Part shown: positions 53,597 through 64,000 of the stretch, one piece after another
Layout: every line of letters begins with the position of its first letter
How positions within the stretch are numbered: the first letter of the stretch is position 1
From: Luscinia megarhynchos
Lineage: Eukaryota > Chordata > Aves > Passeriformes > Turdidae
Assembly: GCA_034336665.1 (NCBI GenBank)
Contig: JAPFBE010000003.1
Coordinates: forward strand, 63,593,352-63,657,351
Length of the DNA stretch: 64,000 nucleotides
Reading direction: 5' to 3'
Position numbers and translations under genes: made by a program
Notes under the pieces: model-generated
Database searches by the model: none
The model's input: only the letters and a program-made list of their open reading frames with translations
Told to the model about the DNA's origin: nothing

Positions 53597-56500
53597 CTGC
53601 AAAGAGTCAGGAAAAATAGATTTTATTTTAAATTATGAAGGTAGGAAACCTTTTTTGGAAAAACTTGACATGTATAAAATTGTTCAGCTTCAACAAGAGA
53701 GCAGTTAAGGTCCTACAGCAGAACTGAGGAATTCCAGTATAACAGTGTTGAAGTTTTACAGATACCATTCATTCTCTCTCCCTTTACCTCCCCTTCCTCA
53801 GTGCTCTCTTTCTCTTAAGCTGTATTTACAAAAAAAACTGAAATGAAATTTTAAAATATGACAGTCAGAACTATTATATATTTTTAGTGGTCCATTTTCT
53901 TAAACAGAGGTGTATCTCCACAAGGATATTGATATTGATTACGTCATTCTTCAACCCGCAAAGCACTGTAGAAGACAGTTACAGTGATTGACCTTTTTAA
54001 GAACCCAAATAGATGCAATTAAAGTAAACAGAAATTACTTCAGTAAGAAAAAAAACCTTGATGCACAATTTTGAACCAGCAGTTACCATAAAGTATGTAA
54101 AAGACAAACAAATATTTGTTAATATTGTTTTATTGTTTGAGTAGTCATGAGAAACAAATATATACATAAAAAATAATTTTTGTCACTTTCTTCGAAAGAC
54201 TGCTGTTGGTAAAAACCCAAGTCTGATATATTTTTCAAGAAAAAGTGGTAAAAATTAATTGCATTAAAGTGGAGCTCAAGTACCACCCAACTTCTCCTCT
54301 GATGTTAGGGTGGATACATGAGTAAAAAGAAACAAAGAGCACTTTTGTTAGAGCTTCACAAAATCTTCAGTACCAAACAAGTTAAGAGCATTAGCAGCAA
54401 ATATATGTAACTGAAGAATCTCTTCCATAAATGTTTGAAAGTTAAAGATCAAAAATTCATGGGCTGTAAAGAGGATGCAAACAAATACCTCTTCATGCCA
54501 GTGAAGCACATAAATCTTTCATCTGGCAAACACACAAGTACTCAGCTCTGCTCATGTGGGTAGCCTTATCAAAATCTATGGTTCCAGGATACATAAAGAT
54601 AAGCACTTGAACTGGTGTTTGCAGGACCAGGACCACCTCGTAAGAAAAAAAAGGCTGCTTGCCTTGCCATCCAAAAGACCTTAATTTTGTCAAAATAATT
54701 GCAAAGAATGACTTTTCTGTCCTTAAGAATATGTTTGGAGTCAGGTCTATGCTTTCCCTTCCACAGCTGATTAGGCTGTGCTAGCTATATCAAAACTGGC
54801 CTAGTTATAAGCACAATTCATAACTGTGTAACTACAGTGCCTGATAAAATTAATTTTATACTGGAATTCTCTAAGATAATTTTGAAATACATCAAGCATA
54901 ATTTTCTGTTTCAAAAAATATAATTATGCCCACTAGCAGAAAGCTGTGTTCTAAACAATTGCTCTGCCCTCTCCTTCAGTTACAGGAATCTGAAAAACCA
55001 GACTGCTCCCGCTGCTTGCATACAATGAATCTTATTACCCTACTCAAAGTGGTCAGGCTCCCTGTTCATACAAACACCATCACAAGTCCAAGACATGGGA
55101 GTTTGAGTATGGAGTTCACAAACTAGCAAGCAGCTTTCAAATTTGTTTGCACGATGTCCTGAAGAGCCTCATTTGACTTCAAAGTTGTCCCAGTTTTGAG
55201 TAGAGATGGGATCAAATGACCTTGAGAGGTCCCTTCCAACATAAACTGGAAGACCGTAATGAAGTTTTACAAGCCCCATAAGAACCCACATGTGTTGATG
55301 AAACTAGAACTATTTAGCATTTTGAAAGAAGTGGCACATGACAGGATAAAAGCCCTAAAGAGAGAGGAATATCAAAACATAAAAAGAAAGCATGCAATAA
55401 CATGCTTATAGTTGTCCAATAGCCAATGTAGACGCTACAAAATCCATTGCAAAATCTGTGCTTACGCTGGGATCACAATAAATATGACAAAAGAGGGTCT
55501 TGTTTATTTCTGTTCTGAACATTAGACAATTATTTGTCTCAGTGTAACATAAGCATGACCTTCTCAAAGGCCAATATTATTGAAGAAATGTGCATTTCTT
55601 AAAAACACTCTTCAATCCAATACAGGTGAAGAGTGCTTGAGCTAGTACTATAAGGGAACCTGCGAAGTTACTCCACTTTCTGGAGATCCTCACTAGCTTT
55701 AGAACCACCCTTTCCTAAGGGTTGCATGCTACTTACCCAGCTTGGGCAGCCCCAGTATATTAAGACAGCATCCATGCCATATGCTTGGATGGCCAACTCA
55801 AAGCCAACTAGCAACTTCATTTTGGTCATCAGACAAGTACATGCTTGGCCATATGGCACGGGGGGAATGGAGTATGTACCTCTCCCAAGTTTTCCTCAGC
55901 CTCAAAAAAATGGGATATCATTGTTCCTCTGCTTTCAAGAAACACCTGTTCAATAATTCCACATTCTTCAATGTAAGAGAAAACCCACTAAAATAATTGA
56001 TAATATCTTCATTTGCTCACTCCCTTTCTCTTTTGTTTCTCACTTCTGACAACACTCTCAATATTATTCGCAGTTCACCACTGAAGCCTCACATTTAAGG
56101 AAATGGGGTGGTCTCCAAAGCTTGGACAGTTTGGTCTCTTCTCATCCTCCTTTTTGCACCAGCACTGCGAAAGTTAAATTGCAAAGTTCATCATCAGGCC
56201 TACTTGAAAGATTTGGTATATCTGACAAGAACATTGCTACTGCCAAGACTGTAACATGGATATGTACCAGCACGGGCTCTGTGAAATGAAACACAGCCAA
56301 CTGCAAGTGTTCACCTCGAGCCTTTCCACCTACATAGCACATGGCTGGGTCCCTTTAACTGACTGACTGTGCTGTTGGTGCTGTTTGCTCAATCCACAGC
56401 TGCAGAAGGCTGCAAAAAAAAAACTAATTTCATTGTTAGTTAACTAGCCATTAAGTCATTGCAAAGCACCATGGAAAATTCGCCAGAGAATAGCTAATGC

Positions 56501-57171
56501 TCCCATTTCAATTAAAGTTACTTCACAGCCTTGGGTTGAGGCTTTATTTCAGAATATACGACTTATGTGGTTTTTGCCCTATTTATATCACCAAATGTTG
56601 TAGTTTCATGTAAGAAGTACTACTAACATAATTTAAAAATGTTTACACTACCTCTTAATTTACCACAAACACTTTGTGGTAAAGATTTCTGTAATTAAGG
56701 CAACAAATGTACTCATATTATTTCCCACTGGTGGGGAAACAATTTTGCTTTTACAGTTAGATGTGCTCAGACTGTGGAACAGCCGATACCCCAGCCATTA
56801 GTGAATAATAGCTTGGCCATTCCCATTGCATTTTCTAAATAAAACTGATTAAAGAAAGCACTGTCTCTTAAGATGTACAGCCCAATTCTGTTATCCATAC
56901 TTTTGCCACTATGACTGACAGAGAATGCAAATCAGTTATTTGGACTAAGCTCTCCAAGGAAATAAAGCTCCTTTAATCAGTGTTTACCCAGCAGACCACA
57001 TTTCCTGTGTTAAAGCCATCATAAAAGTAATAAAAAATAGATGTAAAAAATCATGAAGCCATTATAAATAAGCTCTTTGCTGGAAAGTTTTTCCCATCAA
57101 TTACTATAGAGTTTAGCTTGAAAAATAATGTTTCCAGTGATCTAAAGAAAACACATGAAGTATTGTAGTAC
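53597..57171 (-). other. FREM2: FREM2 intron 1 (3575 bp)
   Basis: It is bounded by a GTACTA donor at 57166-57171 (weaker than the consensus GTAAGT) and a good polypyrimidine tract with TTTGCAG at the exon 2 side. It is phase 1. The content is AT-rich; one CR1 tail (55195-55260) is the only interspersed repeat I recognise. From exon 1 the frame stays open for 19 more codons into the intron and stops at 57113-57115. Confidence 0.9.
55195..55260 (+). mobile_element. CR1 LINE 3' tail in FREM2 intron 1
   Basis: GGGATCAAATGACCTTGAGAG, then GTCCCTTCCAACATAAACTG, is the CR1 terminal segment (consensus: GATGACCTTGAGAGGTCCC). It has lost the ATTCTATGA tail. It is antisense to FREM2. Confidence 0.8.
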
Positions 57172-60100
57172 CTTGGGTGAACTGGCTGATGCTATGGTTG
57201 CCTTTCCCCAGGTGAATCAGGAAGCCATGGCGTGGACCCTCCGTGATTCTGAACTTAAGTGTAACATGTAAACTGTCCCTGTCTTCCACTCTGAGCACTT
57301 TGTTGGTAATCAGAAACCCGATGTGACCTGTGGCCAGAACACGGAGAGTCTGAGCACCCTTATTTATTACAACTTGAGGTACACTGTTGTCCACAGCCAT
57401 TATTCGAATCTTCATAGTCTGAGGTTTCCTTGTTTCAAACACAGTGTTGGGGAAAACATAGAAATCAGTATGAGTCCCATCTGTAACAGTGAAAGAGAAA
57501 CTGTCCTCAACTGATTCTGAGCCATCATGTTTGTAGCTGATTAGATTTTCATTCAGATCTTGTTTAGTGAAGGTGGTGACTGGTTTGGAGTTATTGAACA
57601 TGATCTGGCCATGAACTGGTATTTGAGTGATGATAAATTTTAGCAGTGCATCAGGTGTGTCTCTATCTTCTGCAGTCAGTTCAAATGGGGTTATCAGTTT
57701 GTATTCATTTTCACTCACCACCAGGTTATGGATTGTGACAACAGGCTTCTTATTGTCCACATCACTGATAGAAATTCTGAAAGTACGAAACACAGGATTA
57801 TAGCCATCAGTAACTTCAAACTCAAAGCTGTCCATTTTCACCTCATCTTCTGAAGTGTGAATGTAATAGACTTTATTGCCTGCTAACAGGAGTTGAGTGA
57901 AAGTGGAGATGGGCACTCCAGGCTGATCTGTGCATTCAAGGTGACCACGAACAGGTGGTCTGGTGATGGTGAAAACTAAGTTCTCATCTGGACTATTCAG
58001 GTCACTGGTACTAAGCAAATCAGTAGTCAGGGTTACCTTCCCTCCTTCCTTCAGAGAAACTCCTTTGCTGATGACATCTGGGAAGACAATATCGATGCTG
58101 CCTATCGTCACATAAAAGTAGCGGTCAATGAGAGGATTTATTCCATCTGTCACATCAAACTTGATAAGATCACGAACTCCTTGTTGGCCAAAATGAACAT
58201 ATCGAATCAAATTTCTATCCACTTCATCTTGGGTGAAGTTCATTCCCAGGGTGATATTTTCAGCTTCACCTGAAGGCTTTATTCTCTGTAAGAGGCCTTG
58301 CCCTGGCCCGTAACTTACAATGTATGCCAAGGTTTTGTCTTCAGAATCAAGATCAGTAGCCTTCAATATTCTGTTGTTAATAGTTTTAGTTTCCCCCATC
58401 TCAATCTCCAAACCATCATTGATGGCCATTCTGGGTGTCTCATCATCTACAGGAATAATCATGATGGGTACCATTTTCCTAATGGTGTGTCTACCATCTG
58501 TGAGTTGCACCTCAAAACTGTCCGCCCTTGTCTCAGAGTCATCATGTTCGTAGAGAATGTTGGAGCTCTCTGTTATGTGATCCAAGGTGAAGCTCTCCAC
58601 CAGGACAGTTCCATTGACCAGCTGGTTCACAATGTGGCCGTGCCTGGGTAGCCTGGTGATCGTGAACGTTAACTCATCCGCAGGGACATCGGCATCAACT
58701 GCATTGAGGATAGGGGTATCAATAACCAGGCTCATGCCTTCCATCACAACAAACTCTCGCAGGAAGATTTCAGGCTCTTCGTCATTGATTGGCACAATAA
58801 CAATGGGGAAGAAGTGCCTCTGGGAAAAGTTAATGCCATCAGAGCAGCGCAAAGCAAATCTGTCTTCAACAGGCTCTACACCCTTATGTATACTCTGGAC
58901 ATAAAATATATGCCCTTGACGGAGGTCCTTCAAGGTAAAAGCACTTATAGCTATACCTGCCCTGGATTTTTCAGATCCTGGGGCAGGAGAGATGTTCTCT
59001 ACATACCCAGATGTGGGCTGAGCAACAATTGTGCATAGTATATCATCGCTAGGAGTATCCACATCTTCAGCCCTGAGGTGAGCAAGAGTAATGACCCGTT
59101 TGTCACCTTCCGTCACCATGAACTGCTCCCCCACAAAAACCTCTGGAGCTTGACTGTCAACAGGAAGAATGGTCACCAAGACTGAAACTCCATGAACAAC
59201 ATTGCCCCTGACACGCCACTTCTCTGAGAGGTCAGACAAGGTAAGGTTGAAAGCATCCTCCTTGGGCAGAAGGCCTATTTCGCCACCAGTGTGAGCATAT
59301 ACCACAGCACCATCGAGCAGATCTCTCTGGGAGAACCTCTCTGCAGGCACCCCTTGAACCAGGATGCTCCCATGCTGAGGAGGATCCTCCACAATGAAGG
59401 TCAACATAAAGTCATCTGTATCCTCATCTGTGCCCTGAATGACACTAGCAGTGATTTCAGCAGCACCGTTCTCCAGCACGTCTAGGTAGGAACCAAGAGT
59501 GCCTGGGGGCAATCGCAGCGTAGGAACCTCATCATCAACTGGGTGCACACTCATTTTTAGTGTGATGGGCACAAAATGGACCCCATCACTCACATCAAGC
59601 CTGCAGGTATCACTGCTGGTCTCAGCACCACTGTGCACATACACCACCCTCCCTTGTCTGATATCCTCCAGACCAAAGATACCTCCTGGAGCCAGACTGT
59701 ACCCAGAGAGCTGCAACTGGCCATACCGAGGAGCCTGGGTCAGGATAAACCTGAGACGGGCAAGTTCAGTGTCCGTGTCACTCGCATCCAGCTCAGTTGG
59801 ACTTAGGACATGGCTGCCTCCCTCAGGCAAAGTGAAGCCAGTATTAGTGATTTCAGGGAGGCTGGTTATCCACAGGCTGCAGGTAGATGGTGAAAGTCCC
59901 TCTGGCTGCATTGCCAGCCGCATCTTGCACTTGATACTGGAACTGAATCAAATGAGGGGCCACGCCCAGCTCTTGCTGTGGGGGGCGGTACGAGATCTTG
60001 TGATGGTTGATCTGGGCTTGGGTGAAGTGCGTAACTTCCACAGAGTGATCCTCAGTCAGCACCAGGGATCCAAGGCGCGCTCCAAAGGCGTCGGGAGGGT

Positions 60101-62318
60101 GGTTGGAGTCCGTGTCAGTGGGGGGCTGGATTACCGTGTAGCGAAGTTCCCGGTCCCCCGAGTCCTGATCTGTGTAGCACAAGTGCTTCCTCCGCAGCGG
60201 AGTCACCTGCTGCTCTGCAACCACCAAATGCAGGCTGCTGCTACTATGGAGCTCTGGGGCTAATCTGTCTACAGGCTGTACCCTGATCACAAAAGTCTGT
60301 GGCCCAGAGCGGTTGGGTGGGTCATTGTCATCCTGGACTCTAAAGATGAACTGGTCCAACACAACCCCAGGGCCAGGGCTGTGAGCCCCAAAGTGGTGGT
60401 AAAAGAGACGCCCTTCCACAATGTCCTGTTGCAGCCACTGTCTCACTGGCTTTTCATAGATAGGGGGGCTCCCTGCTACACCTGGCACCTTCCTCCAAGA
60501 AAAGCCCTCCTCTTCCTCCTCCTCTTCCCAGCCAGGAGGTGGTTGTGCTTGACGGAGCAGGAGCTGCCCAGCCGTGGGGCCAGACTCCACTGTGAAGAGC
60601 AGGATGGCATCCTGCGAGTCAATGTCAGTGGCGCTAAGAGCACGGGTGGTGATGGGCACTGTTTCCCCCTCAGCCATGGCAAGCCCTGTGTTAGCATTAA
60701 GTAGGGGTGGCTGGTCATCAGTGGGCACCAGGGTAATGGGGAAAAGGAACTCAACGCGGTGGCGAGAGCCACTGTCTTCCAGCCGCAGCACGAGGTTGTC
60801 ACTGAGTGGAGACTCGCTGCCGTCGTGCTGGTAAATGACTCGGCCTGCTGCCAGCTCGGCCACCGTGAAGTGCTTACGAGGGGCAGCAGGTCCTGGGGTG
60901 TCCTCCAGAAGAGTGAGGTGGCCATGCCTCAGCCCTGCCACCACACTCACCCGCACCTGCTCAAGGTCATCCTCATCACTGACCACCAGGTTGGGGCTGG
61001 GGCCCGGGCCCGAGAGAGGCCTTGACTGCCCCTCGTAGAGCACGAGGCCAGTGTTGCGGGTCACCACAGGGGCCAGGGTGTTCATGGGCTTCACCACAAT
61101 GACGAAGGCAAAGGGCTCTGAGGCAGCACCCTCTGGGTCCAACACCTCCAGTTCAAGCTCAAAGAGCCGCTCCCGATCAGAGTCCTCCACGGGCGGCTGA
61201 TAGGCAATGCGCAGCTCCCGCACATCCCGCTGGCTGAAAGAGGTGACAGGCAAGCTCCGGTCGTCTGTGCTGACCATGTGGCCTTGGCCAGGACCAAAGG
61301 GAGAGGTGATGTTGAAGAGCAGTAGATCGGGCGGTGACTCTGCATCCTCAGCTGACAGCATGTCAGGCGTGAGGGCGGTGAGCACGAACTGGTCCACCTC
61401 CATCATGAGCATGGCCAAGAAGCTGGGCTTGGGGGCCACGTTCTCGGTGCCGGCGCGGATGCGCACCAGCACCTGGAAGTACTCCCGCTTCAGCAGCGCC
61501 CCGCCGCCCGCCGCCTCCCGCAGCTCGGCCACCAGCGGCACCAGGTCGCGGTTCGGGGAGCCGCCGGCGGCCGTGTGCCGGTAGCGCAGCCCCAGCCGCA
61601 GGAACTCCTCGCAGTCCCACATCACGGCGGGCATCGGGCCGCCCCCCGCCGCTTGCCCGCCCCCGCCCGCCGCGGCCGGCGGGTAGTTGAGGATCTCTCC
61701 GTAGCGGGGCAGCCCGGCCAGCAGCGGCAGCAGCCCCACCCGGCAGCGCTGCCGGCCCGGCTCGAAGGCGAACTCCAGGCTGCGGGCGTCCAGCGGGTTG
61801 CTGGTGCCCCGCAGGCGCTCCACGGTGAGGGGCAGGTTGCGGGTGACGATCTCCAGCTGGGTGAAGAGCACCTCCACCTCCAGCACCAGGGGCAGCACCA
61901 GGGCGCGGCTCGGCGAGTCGTAGCGCAGCTGCAGGCGGACGCGGTCCCGGGCGGGGCTGCGGCCGCCCAGGTGCGAGTACTGCACCTCGCGGGCTCCGAA
62001 GTCGCAGGGGAAGCGCCGGGGGCTCAGGCGGCCCGGGCGCTGCCACAGCGGGTCCTCGTCCAGCACGGTGAGGTGGCACCGGTCACCCGGCTGCACCTGC
62101 AACACCAGGTCCCGCGTGGGGTCCAGCCAGGCGGAGCGGCCCAGGGGCACCCGCAGCCCGCGGTTGGCCACCACCACCGGGGCCGCCTCCGGCGACCACG
62201 GCGAGGAGACCGCGCCGCTGCTGCCTGGCGGCGGCTCCGCCGTCCCAGAACAGGCGCAGCCGGCCAGCAGCAGCAAGCCGGCCAGCAGCCGCCGCGGCCC
62301 GGCGGGGAGAGGCTGCAT
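57172..62318 (-). CDS. FREM2: FREM2 exon 1, coding part (carries a 1-bp frameshift)
   Basis: FREM2 is a large extracellular matrix protein that works with FRAS1 and FREM1 in the basement membrane at epithelial-mesenchymal contacts; human loss causes Fraser syndrome (family knowledge). Seen here: an ATG at 62316-62318 opens a hydrophobic signal peptide (residues 1 to about 26, Leu/Ala-rich after Arg9-Arg10). An N-terminal domain follows (about 45-290, with NRGLRVP and QPGDRC matching remembered human FREM2). Then come twelve CSPG/NG2-type repeats, starting near residues 297, 417, 538, 688, 821, 930, 1058, 1180, 1294, 1410, 1525 and 1648. Repeat boundaries often carry a PVD-D-PP type motif. Sequons include N336, N669, N1024 and N1108. 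The exon ends at codon 1715 plus one base, before a GT donor at 57170-57171. One extra base near 59856-59858 breaks the frame after codon 821; allowing for it, the length is consistent. FREM3 and FRAS1 are paralogues, but the match to FREM2 is much closer. Confidence 0.95.
59853..59858 (-). other. FREM2: Single-base insertion and premature TGA in FREM2 exon 1
   Basis: On the coding strand the codons for Asp-Asn-Gln-Pro-Pro are followed directly by TGA (59855-59853), closing the frame at codon 821. One base later, GAA ATC ACT AAT reads Glu-Ile-Thr-Asn and continues the expected protein (human has DNQPPEILNTGF). Exactly one base is in surplus, within the plus-strand GGG at 59856-59858 or the A beside it. 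Downstream of it, 894 codons run open to the exon 1 donor. The site lies at the junction of CSPG repeats 4 and 5. Confidence 0.93.
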
Positions 62319-62780
62319 CGTCCTTGCCGGCGGAGCGAAGCGTTGGGAACCTCCGGGAATCGCGGCCCCGGTTCTGCCGCCGGCGCGGCGCCGCTCGCTC
62401 CGCGCACACGCTGCGCTCTGAGCGCGCCGCGCTCCGCTCCGGGGGGGAGCCCGCGGCCCGGCAAGCCCCGCCCCGCGCCTCCGAACGGCCAATGGGCACC
62501 CGCGGGGGGAGAGGCCGCCGTGCGCGATTGGACAGAACCGCGTGCCAATCATGCAAGTGACGAGGGGGCGGGCTCGCCCCTCGCTGCCGCGGCCGCCCAA
62601 CAGGCCGGGGGAGTCGGGAGGGCGGCGAGGTGAGCCCTGGGATGAGCTCCGCGGGATGTGGAGGGCACGGGCCGCTCCGCTGGCGCCTGCCGCTGCGGGA
62701 AGGGAGCCCTCCTGTCGGAGGGACGGCGGCGCTGCTTTCCCGCGGCGTAGGAGCGCTCCTCTGCTGGCGCGCCTCTGTCC
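62319..62780 (-). promoter_or_regulatory. FREM2: FREM2 CpG-island promoter and 5'UTR
   Basis: The stretch upstream of the FREM2 ATG is very rich in C, G and CpG, and the island continues into exon 1 to about 61400. It holds three CCAAT boxes (62489-62493 and 62545-62549 on the plus strand, 62527-62531 on the minus strand). It also holds two GC boxes (CCCCGCCCC at 62466-62474, GGGGGCGGG at 62564-62572). I see no TATA box at a matching distance. This is the usual composition of a broad CpG promoter that binds NF-Y and Sp-family factors. The transcription start is inferred to lie between about 62330 and 62460. The base at -3 of the ATG is A, a fair Kozak context. Confidence 0.75.
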
Positions 62781-64000
62781 GCCGCAAAGAATTTTGGATA
62801 AGTATCTCGGGCGCAGAACCCATCACTTGGTACCAATTGGTGCCCAGGGTCACTCCAGAGCAGCGGGTGAATGAAAGCATCCCGCTACTCCTGCCACCTT
62901 GCGCCTGCAGTTAAAAGCACATTAGTGAGAGCCCGAACTTGGAGTTCCTCGCCTTTTAAAATTCCTGATAGCAGGCTCTGAGTTTCGCTCCAGCGTGTCT
63001 CACAGTTGCTAACATTCTTTCTTGTTTATGAAATGTGATCCTCACGCTGGTTTAAAAAAGGTTCCTAACAGAGCGAAAAATACGACAGAGAGAAGCATTC
63101 AAAGACAGCACAAGGCTGTATCGACGTTTCTGTAATTTTTTTTTCCTTCTTTTAAAATGGTCTTTTACAGTATCCTTCAGTGGTGGAGCAGCATTATGGG
63201 ACATGATCTTACTTTCTGTACGGCAAAACTGCAGTTTGGAATTTGAATTTTGCAGTGGGGGCACAGTCAGCTACGTTCGCATATAAGTATTCTTTCTGAT
63301 AAATAATTCAGCTTGGTCTGGGGGGACATCAGTAGACATTTACATTCAGATTTACAACGCTGGATTATTGTAATTTGTGATACGTTTTTATGTTCTATTA
63401 CTGACATACCTGTGGAATACTGTTGAAAGCTATTTTATTAAATAAACCTATGCAATATACATATGGACTTGGATGCTGCTGCAGGGGATAGTAATTCTAG
63501 TAGTTAGATATCTAGCAAATTAAGCAACACTAATACCATTTGTCTGTCCTTATGAGACATTCACCCCGGATTTCAGCAATTAATGTCTTATTTGTAAGGT
63601 TTAAAGGAAGACATTTAAATTGAGTCCTAGGCATCAATAACCAAGGCATTCAAACTATTAATTTTTTTGAGATATTTTGCTGGTTCTGAAAAAAGAAATA
63701 GTTAAGAGATGGAGTTGCCTCGTGTCATACAGAAATTTCTTATTTTCAATCAATACAGGGTTCTGGTTCTTTGACCTCTGTTATCTCCATCACCCAGTAG
63801 TAAATCTCCATGTACAAACAGCAGAAGTCCAGTATTTTTAAGAGTTGCTGTCTTGTCAAACAAGTCAGTGAGCTCTTGTGCCACAGTCCAAGTACAAAGT
63901 GCAAGACTTGCTTATTTCTTCTTCTTTTCTCAGGACAACATAAACAAAAATTCCAGATTATAGAATTGATAATTTTGGAAGTATTTTCCTTGGCTTCTGC
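62781..64000. other. Upstream flank of FREM2, no gene recognised
   Basis: Composition drops from the CpG island to AT-rich sequence by about 62950. I found no exon-like match, RNA gene or clear interspersed repeat. Short ORFs here have no recognisable similarity. Distal regulatory elements of FREM2 could lie here, but nothing in the sequence proves it. Confidence 0.6.

Noticed and set aside
57113..57171. Extension of the FREM2 exon 1 reading frame by 19 codons as normal coding sequence
   Set aside because: A GT donor follows codon 1715 plus one base, and exon 2 restores the conserved sequence in phase. The extension has no similarity to FREM2.
59499..60263. 254-codon open frame on the plus strand
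   Set aside because: It is antisense to conserved FREM2 coding sequence and resembles no known family.
57172..62318. FREM2 as a processed or decayed pseudogene
   Set aside because: Introns, canonical splice sites, a CpG promoter and 1794 near-intact codons are present. A single 1-bp shift is not enough to call decay.
57172..62318. Assignment to FREM3 or FRAS1
   Set aside because: Both share CSPG repeats, but the N-terminal, repeat and exon 2-3 sequences follow remembered FREM2 much more closely.
61575..62633. 352-codon open frame on the plus strand, and a 238-codon minus-strand frame at 61363-62079
   Set aside because: They are shadows of FREM2 exon 1 in very GC-rich DNA where stop codons are rare. 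The residues are low-complexity Ala/Gly/Arg/Pro.
1..64000. CRISPR array, operon, phage or other multi-gene novel system
   Set aside because: The window is vertebrate intron and exon sequence. No regularly spaced repeats or clustered ORFs with domains exist outside FREM2.

Overview
The window is a piece of a songbird (passerine) nuclear genome. Its only recognisable gene is the 5' end of FREM2 (FRAS1-related extracellular matrix protein 2), on the minus strand. Lineage evidence: avian CR1 LINE tails, two ERVL-type LTRs of a kind common in birds, and one tRNA-Ile-derived SINE with a CR1 tail (21103-21237). That SINE has the architecture of the TguSINE1 family, which is known from passerines. 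The species cannot be named from this sequence.

Layout, in the direction of FREM2 transcription (right to left). 62780-64000 is upstream flank with nothing recognised. 62319-62780 is a CpG-rich, TATA-less promoter and 5'UTR with three CCAAT boxes and two GC boxes. 57172-62318 is the coding part of the giant exon 1: signal peptide, N-terminal domain and nearly all of 12 CSPG repeats. 53597-57171 is intron 1. 53507-53596 is exon 2 (90 bp, end of CSPG repeat 12). 1860-53506 is the 51.6 kb intron 2. 1713-1859 is exon 3 (147 bp, start of the first Calx-beta domain). 1-1712 is the start of intron 3. Exons 2 and 3 were found by reading the reverse complement; both are too short to appear as long ORFs. 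All three junctions are phase 1 and join to 1794 codons plus one base, with one caveat.

The caveat is a single surplus base at about 59856-59858 in exon 1. It puts a TGA after codon 821. On either side the frame is intact and continues the FREM2 homology exactly across the join, so an assembly or base-calling error is the likeliest cause; a real loss-of-function allele is the alternative.

The rest is AT-rich intron with scattered CR1 fragments, one solo LTR, one degraded LTR, the SINE, microsatellites, short tandem repeats and two neat inverted repeats. I see no second protein gene, no functional RNA gene, no CRISPR and no novel multi-gene system. The most useful observations are the exon-1 frameshift, the lineage-diagnostic SINE, the ambiguous start context and weak exon-1 donor of FREM2, and a few unexplained intronic elements.
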